The notes beneath the pieces were generated by a model. The model saw only the letters and a list, made by a program, of their open reading frames with translations. It was not told the DNA's origin and made no database searches. A stretch of 64,000 bases of DNA from Marinobacterium iners (GTDB taxonomy: Bacteria > Pseudomonadota > Gammaproteobacteria > Pseudomonadales > Balneatricaceae): NCBI RefSeq assembly GCF_017310015.1, contig NZ_CP022297.1:372001-436000 (forward strand), given 5' to 3'. The translations under genes were made by a program, and so were the position numbers. Positions 36,089 through 44,867 of this stretch are shown piece by piece (the first letter of the stretch is position 1; the number at the start of each line of letters is the position of its first letter).

Positions 36089-37984
36089 ATGTCGAAGCAA
36101 TATAACGCCGATGCGATAGAAGTGCTCAGTGGCCTGGATCCGGTACGCCGCCGGCCGGGTATGTACACAGAAACAGACCGCCCCAACCATCTGGCACAGG
36201 AAGTGATCGACAACTCGGTCGATGAAGCCCTGGCCGGACATGCCAAACAGATCGATGTCACCCTGCATGAAGACGGCTCTCTCAGTGTGGCTGACGACGG
36301 TCGAGGCATGCCGGTGGATATCCATCCGGAAGAGGGCGTCAGCGGGGTAGAGTTGATTTTGTGCAAACTGCACGCCGGCGGCAAGTTCAACAACGATAAC
36401 TACAACTACTCCGGGGGTCTGCACGGGGTTGGTGTGTCGGTGGTGAACGCTCTGTCCAAGCTGCTCAATGTGGAGATCAAGCGCGACGGTCAGGTGTACC
36501 GCATCGGTTTTGCCGATGGCGACAAGGTATCCGAGCTGGAAGTGATCGGCAGCTGCGGCAAGCGCAATACCGGCACCAGCCTGCGCTTCTTGCCTGATCC
36601 CAAGTATTTCGACTCGCCCAAATTCAGTGTCACCCGGCTCAAGCACAACCTGCGCGCCAAGGCGGTACTCTGCCCCGGCTTGAAGGTTACCTTTACTGAT
36701 CTCAGCGGCGGCAAGAAGGAGCAGGAAGAGTGGTATTACGAAGATGGGCTGATCGCCTATCTGCGTGGCACCACACAGGTATACGAAACGCTGCCCACCG
36801 AGCCGTTCAGCGGCAGTCTGCAGGGGGAAGAGGATGCGGTTGAATGGGCGGTGCAGTGGCTGGCCGATGGTGGCGAAGTCACGGCCGAAAGCTACGTCAA
36901 CCTGATCCCCACCGCTCAGGGTGGTACTCATGTCAACGGCATGCGCACTGGTCTGCTGGAAGCGATGCGCGAGTTCTGCGAATTCCGCAATCTGCTGCCG
37001 CGCGGCGTCAAGCTGAGCCCGGATGATATCTGGGACCGATGCTGCTATATCCTGTCGGCCAAGATGCGCGACCCCCAGTTTGCCGGTCAGACCAAGGAGC
37101 GTCTGTCTTCGCGCCAGATTGCGGCCTTCATTTCAGGTGCGATCAAGGATGCCTTCTCTCTGTGGCTCAACCGTCATGTGGAAGAGGGTGAAAAACTGGC
37201 TGAACTGGTGATCGCCAGCGCCCAGCGCCGCCTGCGTGCCGGGCGCAAGGTGGTGCGCAAGAAAGTGACCCAGGGCCCGGCGCTGCCCGGCAAGCTGGCG
37301 GACTGTTCCGGCGCCGATGCCAGTCAGTCGGAGCTGTTTCTGGTAGAGGGTGACTCGGCGGGCGGTTCTGCCAAACAGGCCCGCAGCCGTGAGTTTCAGG
37401 CGATCATGCCGCTGCGCGGCAAGATTCTGAACTCCTGGGAAGTGGATCCGGCCGAAGTGCTGGGCTCACAGGAGATCCATGACATTTCGGTAGCGATTGG
37501 GGTTGATCCCGGCTCTGACAAGCTGGATGGTCTCCGCTACAACAAGGTCTGTATTCTGGCGGATGCCGACTCTGACGGCCTGCATATCGCCACGCTGCTC
37601 TGTGCCCTGTTCGTACGCCACTTCAAGCCACTGGTGTCGGCCGGTCATATCTATGTGGCGATGCCGCCACTGTACCGCATCGACTTCGGCAAGGAGGTGT
37701 ACTACGCCCTTGATGATGCCGAGAAAGATGGCATCGTGGAGCGGATCCGTGCCGAGCGCAAGAACGCCAAGATCGGCGTACAGCGTTTCAAGGGGCTGGG
37801 CGAGATGAATCCGCTGCAGCTGCGCGAGACCACCATGTCGCCCGATACCCGCCGGCTGGTGCAGCTAACGCTGGACAGTGGCGATGACACCATGGAGATC
37901 ATGGACATGCTGCTGGCGAAAAAGCGCTCGCCCGATCGCAAGCGCTGGCTGGAACTGAAGGGCAATCTGGCTGAGGTGGTGTAG
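36089..37984 (+). CDS. parE: DNA topoisomerase IV subunit B
   Basis: ATPase subunit of the enzyme that decatenates daughter chromosomes; partner ParC is at 44868. 631 residues. GHKL ATPase motifs: VIDNSVDEALAGHA, VADDGRGMPVDIHP and GGLHGVGVSVVNALS; transducer and TOPRIM with LVEGDSAGGSAKQARSREFQAI and PLRGKILN, plus ADADSDGLHI for metal. Start ATG 36089 is the family N-terminus (MSKQYNADAIEVLSGLDPVRRRPGMY); the frame is open earlier within yqiA. Followed by a strong hairpin. Confidence 0.97.
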   Translation: MSKQYNADAIEVLSGLDPVRRRPGMYTETDRPNHLAQEVIDNSVDEALAGHAKQIDVTLHEDGSLSVADDGRGMPVDIHPEEGVSGVELILCKLHAGGKFNNDNYNYSGGLHGVGVSVVNALSKLLNVEIKRDGQVYRIGFADGDKVSELEVIGSCGKRNTGTSLRFLPDPKYFDSPKFSVTRLKHNLRAKAVLCPGLKVTFTDLSGGKKEQEEWYYEDGLIAYLRGTTQVYETLPTEPFSGSLQGEEDAVEWAVQWLADGGEVTAESYVNLIPTAQGGTHVNGMRTGLLEAMREFCEFRNLLPRGVKLSPDDIWDRCCYILSAKMRDPQFAGQTKERLSSRQIAAFISGAIKDAFSLWLNRHVEEGEKLAELVIASAQRRLRAGRKVVRKKVTQGPALPGKLADCSGADASQSELFLVEGDSAGGSAKQARSREFQAIMPLRGKILNSWEVDPAEVLGSQEIHDISVAIGVDPGSDKLDGLRYNKVCILADADSDGLHIATLLCALFVRHFKPLVSAGHIYVAMPPLYRIDFGKEVYYALDDAEKDGIVERIRAERKNAKIGVQRFKGLGEMNPLQLRETTMSPDTRRLVQLTLDSGDDTMEIMDMLLAKKRSPDRKRWLELKGNLAEVV

Positions 37985-38023
37985 CCACCGTTCAGCCAGA
38001 ACCGACGCGGACAGCCAAAACAG

Positions 38024-38050
38024 AAACGCCGGGCGATTGCCCGGCGTTTT
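38024..38050. terminator. Bidirectional terminator between parE and the convergent gene
   Basis: AAACGCCGGGC (38024-38034) pairs with its complement at 38039-38049 around loop GATT, with A runs before and T after, so it can end transcription from both sides. Confidence 0.85.
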
Positions 38051-38069
38051 GCATGGTGCACAAGTCTGG

Positions 38070-40157
38070 TTATTCCGGAATGTAGTGCAGCAGCGTTTTG
38101 CCCTGTTCGCCGTCGAACAGGCAGCGGAAGCCGTTGTCAGCCGGAATCAGCATACACTGGGTGTCGATCGCTTCGGCCGGAGCCCATTCCTGAGAGCAGC
38201 TTTCGCGGTTTTGCGCATCAATGGTGCTGATCTTCAGCGTACGGCCTTCAACGTTCCAGTTGTAGTTGCTCTGATAGAGCTCGCAGTCCATGTCAGCATA
38301 AACGTAACGTCCTGTGCCATCCTTGCGAATCTCTTCGTAACCAGCCTCTTCACCCACTTCACATTCGAAGGTTTTGTCGACCACTACAAAGTTGCCAACG
38401 GGATCGATTGCGTCACGGTTTCCGGTTGCCAGGCGCATATCCATATCGGTCACCCAGCCCTGAGCGTTGATATCGGAGTGGTAACCAATACTGCCGGCTT
38501 GAGCACGCAGCAGCTCGGACAGTTGCACCTGAGAAACACAGCCGGTTTCTGTACCGGTATCCATTTGTGCAGCGATGGGGGCTGGAATCTGATCCACCAG
38601 ATCTGCCAGACGAGGATAATTGATGCTGAGGCTGTTGAGCCCGTTGGCGTCCAATGACTCTGCCCCGATCTTTTCCACGGCCTGCTGAGCCTTTTCACCC
38701 TTGAACACGACAATGTGGTTGCCCTGAATACCAGCATTGACGCTAATGCCAGGGGCAACAAACGACAGATCCAGCTCTTTCAGGCTGCCATCCTGTGGAA
38801 TACTGATCATACGGCCAAATGGCGTGCTGCCGAGCAGGGACAATAACGGTTGAGGGTTGGCCGTGGCGATACTGAGCAGGAAGTCATACTGCTCTGGAAT
38901 CGGTTGGGTCGGGCTTAGTTGCAGATCATATAGCGAGAAACCGGCTCCCGATGTGCCTTGTGCCATGCCGGCAAACAGCCCCATCATTGCCGGGCTGACA
39001 TTCGCCATCTGCTGTTGAGCGCTGACCAGCTGAGGGCAGCTGAAGTCAGCTTGGGTAAACTGATTCCATAGAGCAGTCGTGGCAGGGACCAGGTTATCAA
39101 TGTTGAGACCAAGGCCCAGTCCGAGAATCTGGTTTTCGACCTCACGGCTGTGTGCCGGGATATGGCCTCTGAGCTTGCTCAGGTTCTCCACAACGGCACC
39201 GTTTTTCAATTCCAGTATCGAACGACTGTTCAATTCGCTGCCGGATGTTGGGCCCGTATTGCCCGCCACCAGGCGTGGCATCTGTGCAATAAGCGCCACC
39301 AACTCGTTGCGACAGCTTGCTTCCAGCTGCTGCTCGATCGACTTGCCGGATGAGGCTTGAATGACCGGGTGCAGCTGGCGTGCCAGCGAGTTGCTGCCAG
39401 GTTCCAGAATGCCACGGGCCAGTCGTTCCAAGTGGATGAGGGCGGTCATGCTCTCGTCAAGACCATGTGTTTTTTGAATTTCCTGGAGTTCGCCGCTGTC
39501 AGCCAGTGACTGCTCAGGCAGATCCAGAGCCATGCGCAGGCGTTTGGCGGCCAGGTCATCGCTGTAGATGAAAAAACTGATCGTGGCAACGCCGTCTTTG
39601 ACGCGAACAGCCAGATCCACGATACGATCCTGTTCGGGATTGAGTCGCCAGGTGCGTACGGTAGTGTCACCCAACTGTGTGTCAGTGGACGACAGCCCGC
39701 TGGCGGCCGAGGCTTCATCCAACGGTGCCCAGAAGGTGGCTTCGTCCGTCACGCCTATGCGGATCACTGGTACCAGGCCGTCCATGTAGATCGCCTGTGG
39801 GCGTGCCAGGTCAAAGCCGTAGTGGTCCACCAATGTACCGTAGGTGGTGGAGTGGGTAAGCAGATCGGCCAGCAGGTGGCGCGCAAAGCGGGCGGCAGGA
39901 CTGTCTTCCCCTGCGTTGTGCAGCTCCTGAATCAGTTCGCTCAGCTCACTCTGCGAGACCGGCATCAGCGGGGTATCGCGCATTTGCTGCATCAGTGCGG
40001 GATCGGCACTGCCGCCAAGATACATAACCGTATCAGCCGGTACGTGTGCCGTCATCTCGGTCGGGCCTCCTCCGGCGCCCCCCAGCCAGCCCTGCTGCCA
40101 GGCCAGTCCACCGCCTGCAACCACGACCAGTACACCCGCCCCTATCCATTTCTGCAT
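38070..40157 (-). CDS. Large membrane-anchored periplasmic protein, unknown function
   Basis: 695 residues. One N-terminal membrane segment (about 4-22, WIGAGVLVVVAGGGLAW) followed by a Gly-rich stretch suggests an uncleaved anchor or signal peptide with the bulk in the periplasm. The body has repeated motifs of the DUF3352-like kind (VPADTVMYLGG, then later LDLSFVAPGISVNAGIQGNHIVVFKGEKA), but I do not make a firm family call. Cysteines cluster toward the C-terminus. Start: ATG 40157 with AAGGAG six bases upstream; a TTG five codons earlier overlaps that site. Stands alone, divergent from the L,D-transpeptidase. Confidence 0.75.
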   Translation of the reverse strand: MQKWIGAGVLVVVAGGGLAWQQGWLGGAGGGPTEMTAHVPADTVMYLGGSADPALMQQMRDTPLMPVSQSELSELIQELHNAGEDSPAARFARHLLADLLTHSTTYGTLVDHYGFDLARPQAIYMDGLVPVIRIGVTDEATFWAPLDEASAASGLSSTDTQLGDTTVRTWRLNPEQDRIVDLAVRVKDGVATISFFIYSDDLAAKRLRMALDLPEQSLADSGELQEIQKTHGLDESMTALIHLERLARGILEPGSNSLARQLHPVIQASSGKSIEQQLEASCRNELVALIAQMPRLVAGNTGPTSGSELNSRSILELKNGAVVENLSKLRGHIPAHSREVENQILGLGLGLNIDNLVPATTALWNQFTQADFSCPQLVSAQQQMANVSPAMMGLFAGMAQGTSGAGFSLYDLQLSPTQPIPEQYDFLLSIATANPQPLLSLLGSTPFGRMISIPQDGSLKELDLSFVAPGISVNAGIQGNHIVVFKGEKAQQAVEKIGAESLDANGLNSLSINYPRLADLVDQIPAPIAAQMDTGTETGCVSQVQLSELLRAQAGSIGYHSDINAQGWVTDMDMRLATGNRDAIDPVGNFVVVDKTFECEVGEEAGYEEIRKDGTGRYVYADMDCELYQSNYNWNVEGRTLKISTIDAQNRESCSQEWAPAEAIDTQCMLIPADNGFRCLFDGEQGKTLLHYIPE

Positions 40158-40295
40158 TTTTGACTCCTTCAATTACGGCTTGCGTGAAAATAACCGCCAG
40201 AACCCTTGGGTGCCGGGGTATGTAAAGGTGTATCAGCATATCACTAACCGAAAACAGGCTATAGTGATGAAAGGCAAATACCGAACGAGGTCGAG

Positions 40296-41975
40296 ATGTT
40301 GCGAGCTGTGAGTCAACGTCTGTCTGCATTGCTGCTGTTATGTGTGATCGCAATGCCGTTACAGGCTGCAGAATCGGTTGAAGAGCACCTGCAGCAGTTG
40401 CTGCAAACGGGTGCTGCAGGTGAGCTGCCGGCAACCGACAGGCTTGACTGGCCGGCGCTGCAGTCTCTGTATGAGCGCTCCGGCGGGCAGCTGCTGTGGA
40501 GCAATGCGCGTGGCGAAGCGAAAACGGTGATGCAACAGGAGCTGGAACACTGGATCCGGGCATCACTGCAACATGGGTTTGATCCGGCACATTATCAGTA
40601 TGCGCGACTGCAGCAGCCGTTTTCGGCCGGGTCGGCCATGAGCCCTGAACCGGTATTGAATGACCTTTTGTTGAGTGACAGTTTCATGCGTCTGGCGCGG
40701 GATATGGCTGGCGTGACCCCTTCTGCCGAAGAGCACGACCGGCTGTGGCGTTTCCAATCCCGTACGCTTGATGCAGTTGACCTGTTGCTGCAGGCCGCCG
40801 CGGCGGAAGAGGTGGGGGCAACCCTGCATGCACTGCTGCCCCAGTCAGCCGAATATCAGCGTCTGGTTCAACACTATACGCAGCTGTTGCAGCGGCATGA
40901 GCGCGAGACATGGGTGGCGCCGGATTTGAGCATGAATGGCCTGCTGCGCACGGGGGCGAGCCACTCTGTGGTTGTGGGAGTGCGTGAGTTATTGATTCGC
41001 AAGGAATTGTTGAGCTCGGCAGAGAGTTCGTTTGAGCCGCAGGAGGTCTATACCCCACTGGTTGTGGATGCGGTAAGGGCGTTCCAGCAGCAGCAGGGAC
41101 TGGAACCCGACGGTATTCTGGGGCCTGCGACCCGCGCAGCGCTACAGCGCTCGCCGGAGCAGCAGCTGCAGCAGGTACGGGTCAACCTGCAGCGCTGGCG
41201 CTGGCTGCCAAGGGACCTGGGCGAACGTTACCTGCTGGTCAGAACCGGGACCTACTCAATGACACTGGTTGAACAGGACAAAGCGGTGCAGCAATACCGA
41301 ATTATCAGTGGTCGTCCGCACCGTCCTACCCTGTCGTTCGAGTCGGACGTGGACCACCTTATCATGCACCCACCCTGGACGGTGCCCTTCCGCCTGGCTG
41401 TTGAGGATCTGTTACCCAAGCAGCGAAAGGATCCCGACTATTTTGCTCGCCAACAGATCGAGGTACTGCAGAAGGTGGATGGCAACTGGCAGCCGGTTGA
41501 CCCCGAGGGGATTGATTGGGAGAGTCTGTCGCGCCGAAATTTTCCATATCTGTTGCGGCAGCGCCCCGGCCCCTTGAACAGCCTGGGGCGTATACGCTTC
41601 GGCATGTCAAACCCCTACAGTATTTACCTGCACGATACACCGCAGCAGACGCTGTTCGAGTCCACCGAGCGGGCGTTCAGCTCAGGCTGTATTCGAGTGG
41701 ACGAAATTGAAGACCTTGCCCAGCGGCTGCTGGGTGAGCGCTCTTTGGAGCAGGCATTGAACATCTCCCGCACCCACACGCTCAGGCTTGAGCGGCCGCT
41801 GCCGGTATATCTGGTTTATCTGACCGTCTGGGTGGATGAGCAACAGCAGGGGCACTATCACCCCGATGTGTACGGGCTGGACTGGCAGTTGCAGCAGGCA
41901 TTGGGGCCGCTGCCGGACATGCCTGATCCAAAGGCCGAGCCAGGTGCGCTGGCACAAACTGTGCTTAAAGAGTAG
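40296..41975 (+). CDS. ldtD: L,D-transpeptidase (YcbB/LdtD type)
   Basis: Makes 3-3 crosslinks in peptidoglycan in the periplasm and is insensitive to most penicillins. 559 residues. Signal peptide (1-24, LSALLLLCVIAMPLQAAES), scaffold domain, a peptidoglycan-binding domain around 220-290 (VVDAVRAFQQQQGLEPDGILGPATRAAL), then the YkuD catalytic domain with HDTPQQ and the active site FSSGCIRV, nucleophile C465. No named neighbour shares its operon; a DUF882 peptidase, another cell-wall gene, follows 79 bp later, the same pairing as ycbB-ycbK in E. coli. Confidence 0.93.
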   Translation: MLRAVSQRLSALLLLCVIAMPLQAAESVEEHLQQLLQTGAAGELPATDRLDWPALQSLYERSGGQLLWSNARGEAKTVMQQELEHWIRASLQHGFDPAHYQYARLQQPFSAGSAMSPEPVLNDLLLSDSFMRLARDMAGVTPSAEEHDRLWRFQSRTLDAVDLLLQAAAAEEVGATLHALLPQSAEYQRLVQHYTQLLQRHERETWVAPDLSMNGLLRTGASHSVVVGVRELLIRKELLSSAESSFEPQEVYTPLVVDAVRAFQQQQGLEPDGILGPATRAALQRSPEQQLQQVRVNLQRWRWLPRDLGERYLLVRTGTYSMTLVEQDKAVQQYRIISGRPHRPTLSFESDVDHLIMHPPWTVPFRLAVEDLLPKQRKDPDYFARQQIEVLQKVDGNWQPVDPEGIDWESLSRRNFPYLLRQRPGPLNSLGRIRFGMSNPYSIYLHDTPQQTLFESTERAFSSGCIRVDEIEDLAQRLLGERSLEQALNISRTHTLRLERPLPVYLVYLTVWVDEQQQGHYHPDVYGLDWQLQQALGPLPDMPDPKAEPGALAQTVLKE

Positions 41976-42054
41976 CCAACGGCAGGACTATTGGGTAAAA
42001 TTCGACCAGATTTGTTTATTAATCATACAGTTGTCAATTTTACCGAGGTGCTGC

Positions 42055-42651
42055 ATGCTGTTCACCCCACGCCAGATCCGAACGGATGCCGAAACGGCAC
42101 CGGAGTGTCGTCAACGTCGCCGTCTGTTGACCGGGCTGGCTCTAACGGCAGCGGCACTGCATGTGCCACAGGCGGCAGCCAATATCCGGCCGCTGTTTGA
42201 ACGTAAGCTCCAGTTCAGCCATCTGCATACCGGTGAGCAACTGAAAACCACGTATTGGGCAGAAGGGCGCTACCTCAGCTCCAGCTTGGACGAGATCAAC
42301 TACCTGTTGCGTGATTTCCGCACCGGCGAAATTCATCCGATAGATCCTCGGCTGCTGGACCTGTTGCACACCATCAGGGTGGAGAGCGGCAACATCAACA
42401 ACCCGTTCGAGATCGTGTCCGGCTACCGCTCACCGAAAACCAACAATCAGCTGCGCACCAGTGGTGGCGGTGGTGTGGCCAAGAAGAGCCTGCATATGCA
42501 GGGCAAGGCGATCGATATCCGTCTGCCCGGAACATCACTGAAAGAGCTGCACCGAATCGCGTGCGAGGCGAAGGTTGGAGGGGTCGGTCTCTACACCAGC
42601 TCCAATTTTGTCCACATCGATACCGGCAACGTGCGCTACTGGGGCAGCTGA
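42055..42651 (+). CDS. DUF882 family (YcbK/MepK-like) peptidase
   Basis: 198 residues. The N-terminus has a twin-arginine-like signal (RRRLLTGLALTAAAL, 21-35), suggesting Tat export. The M15-type zinc site is readable: IVSGYRSPKTN, SLHMQGKAIDIRL (SxHxxGxAxD) and FVHIDTG with the last His. E. coli YcbK (MepK) cuts 3-3 crosslinks, the bond made by the L,D-transpeptidase encoded just upstream, so the pair fits a making and breaking role. Start ATG 42055 has GAGGTG. Its end overlaps the convergent tlpA-like gene by 16 bp. Confidence 0.92.
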   Translation: MLFTPRQIRTDAETAPECRQRRRLLTGLALTAAALHVPQAAANIRPLFERKLQFSHLHTGEQLKTTYWAEGRYLSSSLDEINYLLRDFRTGEIHPIDPRLLDLLHTIRVESGNINNPFEIVSGYRSPKTNNQLRTSGGGGVAKKSLHMQGKAIDIRLPGTSLKELHRIACEAKVGGVGLYTSSNFVHIDTGNVRYWGS

Positions 42652-43466
42652 GCGCGGATGGCGGTCAGCTTGTCCTTCAGGCTGGCCGCTGACAGCTCGC
42701 CCAGATGAGAATCCTGTAACCGTCCCTGTGCATCGATGAATAGGGTTGTGGGCAGAGCGCGAGAACCATAGTGCGCGCCCAGCTGGTTCTGCTGGTCCAG
42801 CAGCACGTTGTCCAGCTCGATATTCAGCTGCTGCAGAAATCCTTTCACACTCTGTGCATCTTCTCCAAGATTGGCGAACAGAAAATGTACATCCGGTAAT
42901 GACCTCTGGGCTTCGGCCAGTACGGGCATCTCACGCACACAGGGCGGGCACCAGCTGGCCCAAATATTGATCACGATCGGTTCACCGCTGAACTGCTGCA
43001 GGTTCACGGCCTCTCCGCTGAGCGTGTTGAAGCTCAAGGGTGGCAGCGCTTCAGTCGTTTTGTGCAACAGCTGCAACGGCAGTGCAGTGGCGGTCCAGAA
43101 CAGTGCGCCGCTCACCAGCCCGATGCTGAGCGGGCGTCGCATTGCAGGCTGGCGTAGCCAAAAAAACAGGGCACAAGCCAATCCGGTTGTCAGACCACTG
43201 ACCCACCAAAACCCACCGTCGCGAATATCGAGGATCTGCACCGGCTGCGACAGGTACTCATCGGCATACTGCAGCACAAACCCCAGCCGTGCCCCGATCA
43301 GCCCCAGCAGCAGGGTAATGAACAGGGCGCTTTCTGGATTCCTGCCACCGCGGCGACTGCTCACCCAGCCGGCAAACAGGGCAACCAGAAAGGCGATCAG
43401 CAGGGCAAGGCGGTCTGCCGAGATGGCAAAGGGACCGATGGACAGTGACAGCATCGCAGACTCCAT
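42636..43466 (-). CDS. TlpA-like thioredoxin with Lgt-like membrane domain
   Basis: 276 residues. The N-terminal 130 have about four hydrophobic helices resembling the front part of prolipoprotein diacylglyceryl transferase (Lgt), without the full Lgt catalytic set. A linker is followed by a TlpA/ResA-type thioredoxin domain with WASWCPPCVREMP (CPPC at 173-176) and the cis-Pro loop ALPTTLFID. Probably a membrane-anchored periplasmic thiol reductase; cytochrome c or Dsb targets are possible. Start: ATG 43466 or ATG 43454; no clear ribosome site decides between them. Confidence 0.85.
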   Translation of the reverse strand: MESAMLSLSIGPFAISADRLALLIAFLVALFAGWVSSRRGGRNPESALFITLLLGLIGARLGFVLQYADEYLSQPVQILDIRDGGFWWVSGLTTGLACALFFWLRQPAMRRPLSIGLVSGALFWTATALPLQLLHKTTEALPPLSFNTLSGEAVNLQQFSGEPIVINIWASWCPPCVREMPVLAEAQRSLPDVHFLFANLGEDAQSVKGFLQQLNIELDNVLLDQQNQLGAHYGSRALPTTLFIDAQGRLQDSHLGELSAASLKDKLTAIRAQLPQ

Positions 43467-43493
43467 GGCGAAAATGATTGGTACAGTGACCCG

Positions 43494-44378
43494 TCAGGAT
43501 CCGGAAGATTCCGTTTTTCGATGCGAAGACTGCAGCTCAGCACAGTAATCGCGCTCGGCAATGGCATCGGTGAACATCAGATAGTCAGCGGCTACAGGTG
43601 CCCCGGGATAACTTTCCGGCAGATAGTCATAGGGTTCGTGGCGTCCCTCCTGTACCGATGTCAGCAACACAGAGACCGCCGGTTTCTCAAGCCAGAGCGG
43701 AATCCCCAAGTCATGTCGGGCGTGAATGGTGCCGGTCAGCATGACACCGCTGAGTGCTTCAAGCTGTGCCTGATCAAGACGCTCGGCCATCTGCTGGTCC
43801 CGGGCCAGTTGCACCTGCCGCATCCCCTCCAGCGAGTCTTTGGGAAGCTGACCACAATGGCTCTCGAACAGCAGTCGACGCATGTAGTTGGCGTGCAGTT
43901 CTCCCATGTCACCGGAGGGTGCGCCCTCTTGATAGGCACTGCGTTGCTGTTCACGGGTCAGGTCGGTACCGATGACGGCGGGTGCTCGGTCGAGTGACAG
44001 GCGGACCACATCGGCATACAGCGGCCAGTTCCAGCCCGCATTCCAGTTCAAGCTATCTGGTGTGGCGGTGCTGCCACGCATCAGTGCCTGATCCAGCAGG
44101 GGCTGTTGCACTGTTGTTGCCATCTCCAGAGCGACGGCGCCCAGCTGGCCACGATCGGCAAGACCTGCTATCCAGCGCTGTTGCAGTTGATGGTGGTGCG
44201 GATTGTCGTGCTGCTCGCCCAGCAGTAACCAGCCATCCGTGGGCAGTTGAGCGAAAAGCTCAGCCTCGGATACAAAGCGTTGCTCGGACAAGCGCCAGAG
44301 CTTGCCGCTCAGCGGATGCTCAGCCAGCGCCGGCAACGACAGACCAAGGGTCAGCAACAGCATGGTGAGTCGACGCAT
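43494..44378 (-). CDS. ChaN-like haem-binding protein (DUF399)
   Basis: 294 residues. The signal peptide (MRRLTMLLLTLGLSLPALAEH) has no lipobox, so unlike Campylobacter ChaN it should be soluble or loosely bound in the periplasm. The family core is clear: WLLLGEQHDNPHHHQLQ, ALEMATTVQQPLLDQ, DLTREQQ, MRRLLFESHCG and VMLTGTIHARHDLGIPLWL. ChaN proteins bind haem in pairs and are linked to iron uptake. The start codons GTG 44381 and ATG 44378 overlap the stop of the upstream gene (TAGTGATG), so the pair is probably translated together. Confidence 0.87.
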   Translation of the reverse strand: MRRLTMLLLTLGLSLPALAEHPLSGKLWRLSEQRFVSEAELFAQLPTDGWLLLGEQHDNPHHHQLQQRWIAGLADRGQLGAVALEMATTVQQPLLDQALMRGSTATPDSLNWNAGWNWPLYADVVRLSLDRAPAVIGTDLTREQQRSAYQEGAPSGDMGELHANYMRRLLFESHCGQLPKDSLEGMRQVQLARDQQMAERLDQAQLEALSGVMLTGTIHARHDLGIPLWLEKPAVSVLLTSVQEGRHEPYDYLPESYPGAPVAADYLMFTDAIAERDYCAELQSSHRKTESSGS

Positions 44379-44380
44379 CA

Positions 44381-44701
44381 CTACCCCCGGCCCTTCACAT
44401 CCAGATAATCCCGCTGAATAACGGTTTCAAGCGCGTTCATGGCCGCCACCAGCTCATCGAAGTGTTCACGGCAGGCTTTCAGTTGCTTGATCTGGTCAGA
44501 TGACGGTGCGTTACCGCCACTGATGTTGGCGATGTCGATCAATTCACTGATATAGGCCGCACGGGCATGCGCCACCATCGACAGTACAGGCTTCAGGCTG
44601 TCCAGACTCAGCTCGGGAATCTTCGGGTTGATGATTTCACGGTTGATATCGCGGCGCTGTTTTTCCAGCTCCAGCAGCAGGCGATTGTTGTCCTGTGACA
44701 T
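44381..44701 (-). CDS. Conserved hypothetical protein, 106 residues
   Basis: Helical, soluble, starting MSQDNNRLLLELEKQRRDINREI and ending QRDYLDVKGRG. I recognise no domain. It begins with a good ribosome site (AAGGAA, six bases before the ATG) and its stop overlaps the start of the ChaN-like gene, so both are in one unit. Related proteins seem common near parC in marine gammaproteobacteria, though I cannot check that here. Confidence 0.72.
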   Translation of the reverse strand: MSQDNNRLLLELEKQRRDINREIINPKIPELSLDSLKPVLSMVAHARAAYISELIDIANISGGNAPSSDQIKQLKACREHFDELVAAMNALETVIQRDYLDVKGRG

Positions 44702-44867
44702 GGGCGGTTCCTTGATGGTTGATCCGTTTCTTTTATCCTATACGCAAAAATGCACGGACGGGAGCGCTCAGGATGCGCTTTTCCTGTCGAGCTGGCATAC
44801 TCCCTGCCAATCTGCAGGCTAAAGCAGCGGCCTGCGCTAACGGAATCCAGTGTTCAAGGATCAGTTG

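Noticed and set aside
35723..36931. 402-codon minus-strand frame opposite yqiA and parE
   Set aside because: Overlaps two well-conserved genes and carries no motif.
40240..40268. ATCACTA/TAGTGAT inverted repeat before the L,D-transpeptidase
   Set aside because: Seven-base arms with a long loop and no T run; could be an operator, but nothing ties it to a known regulator.
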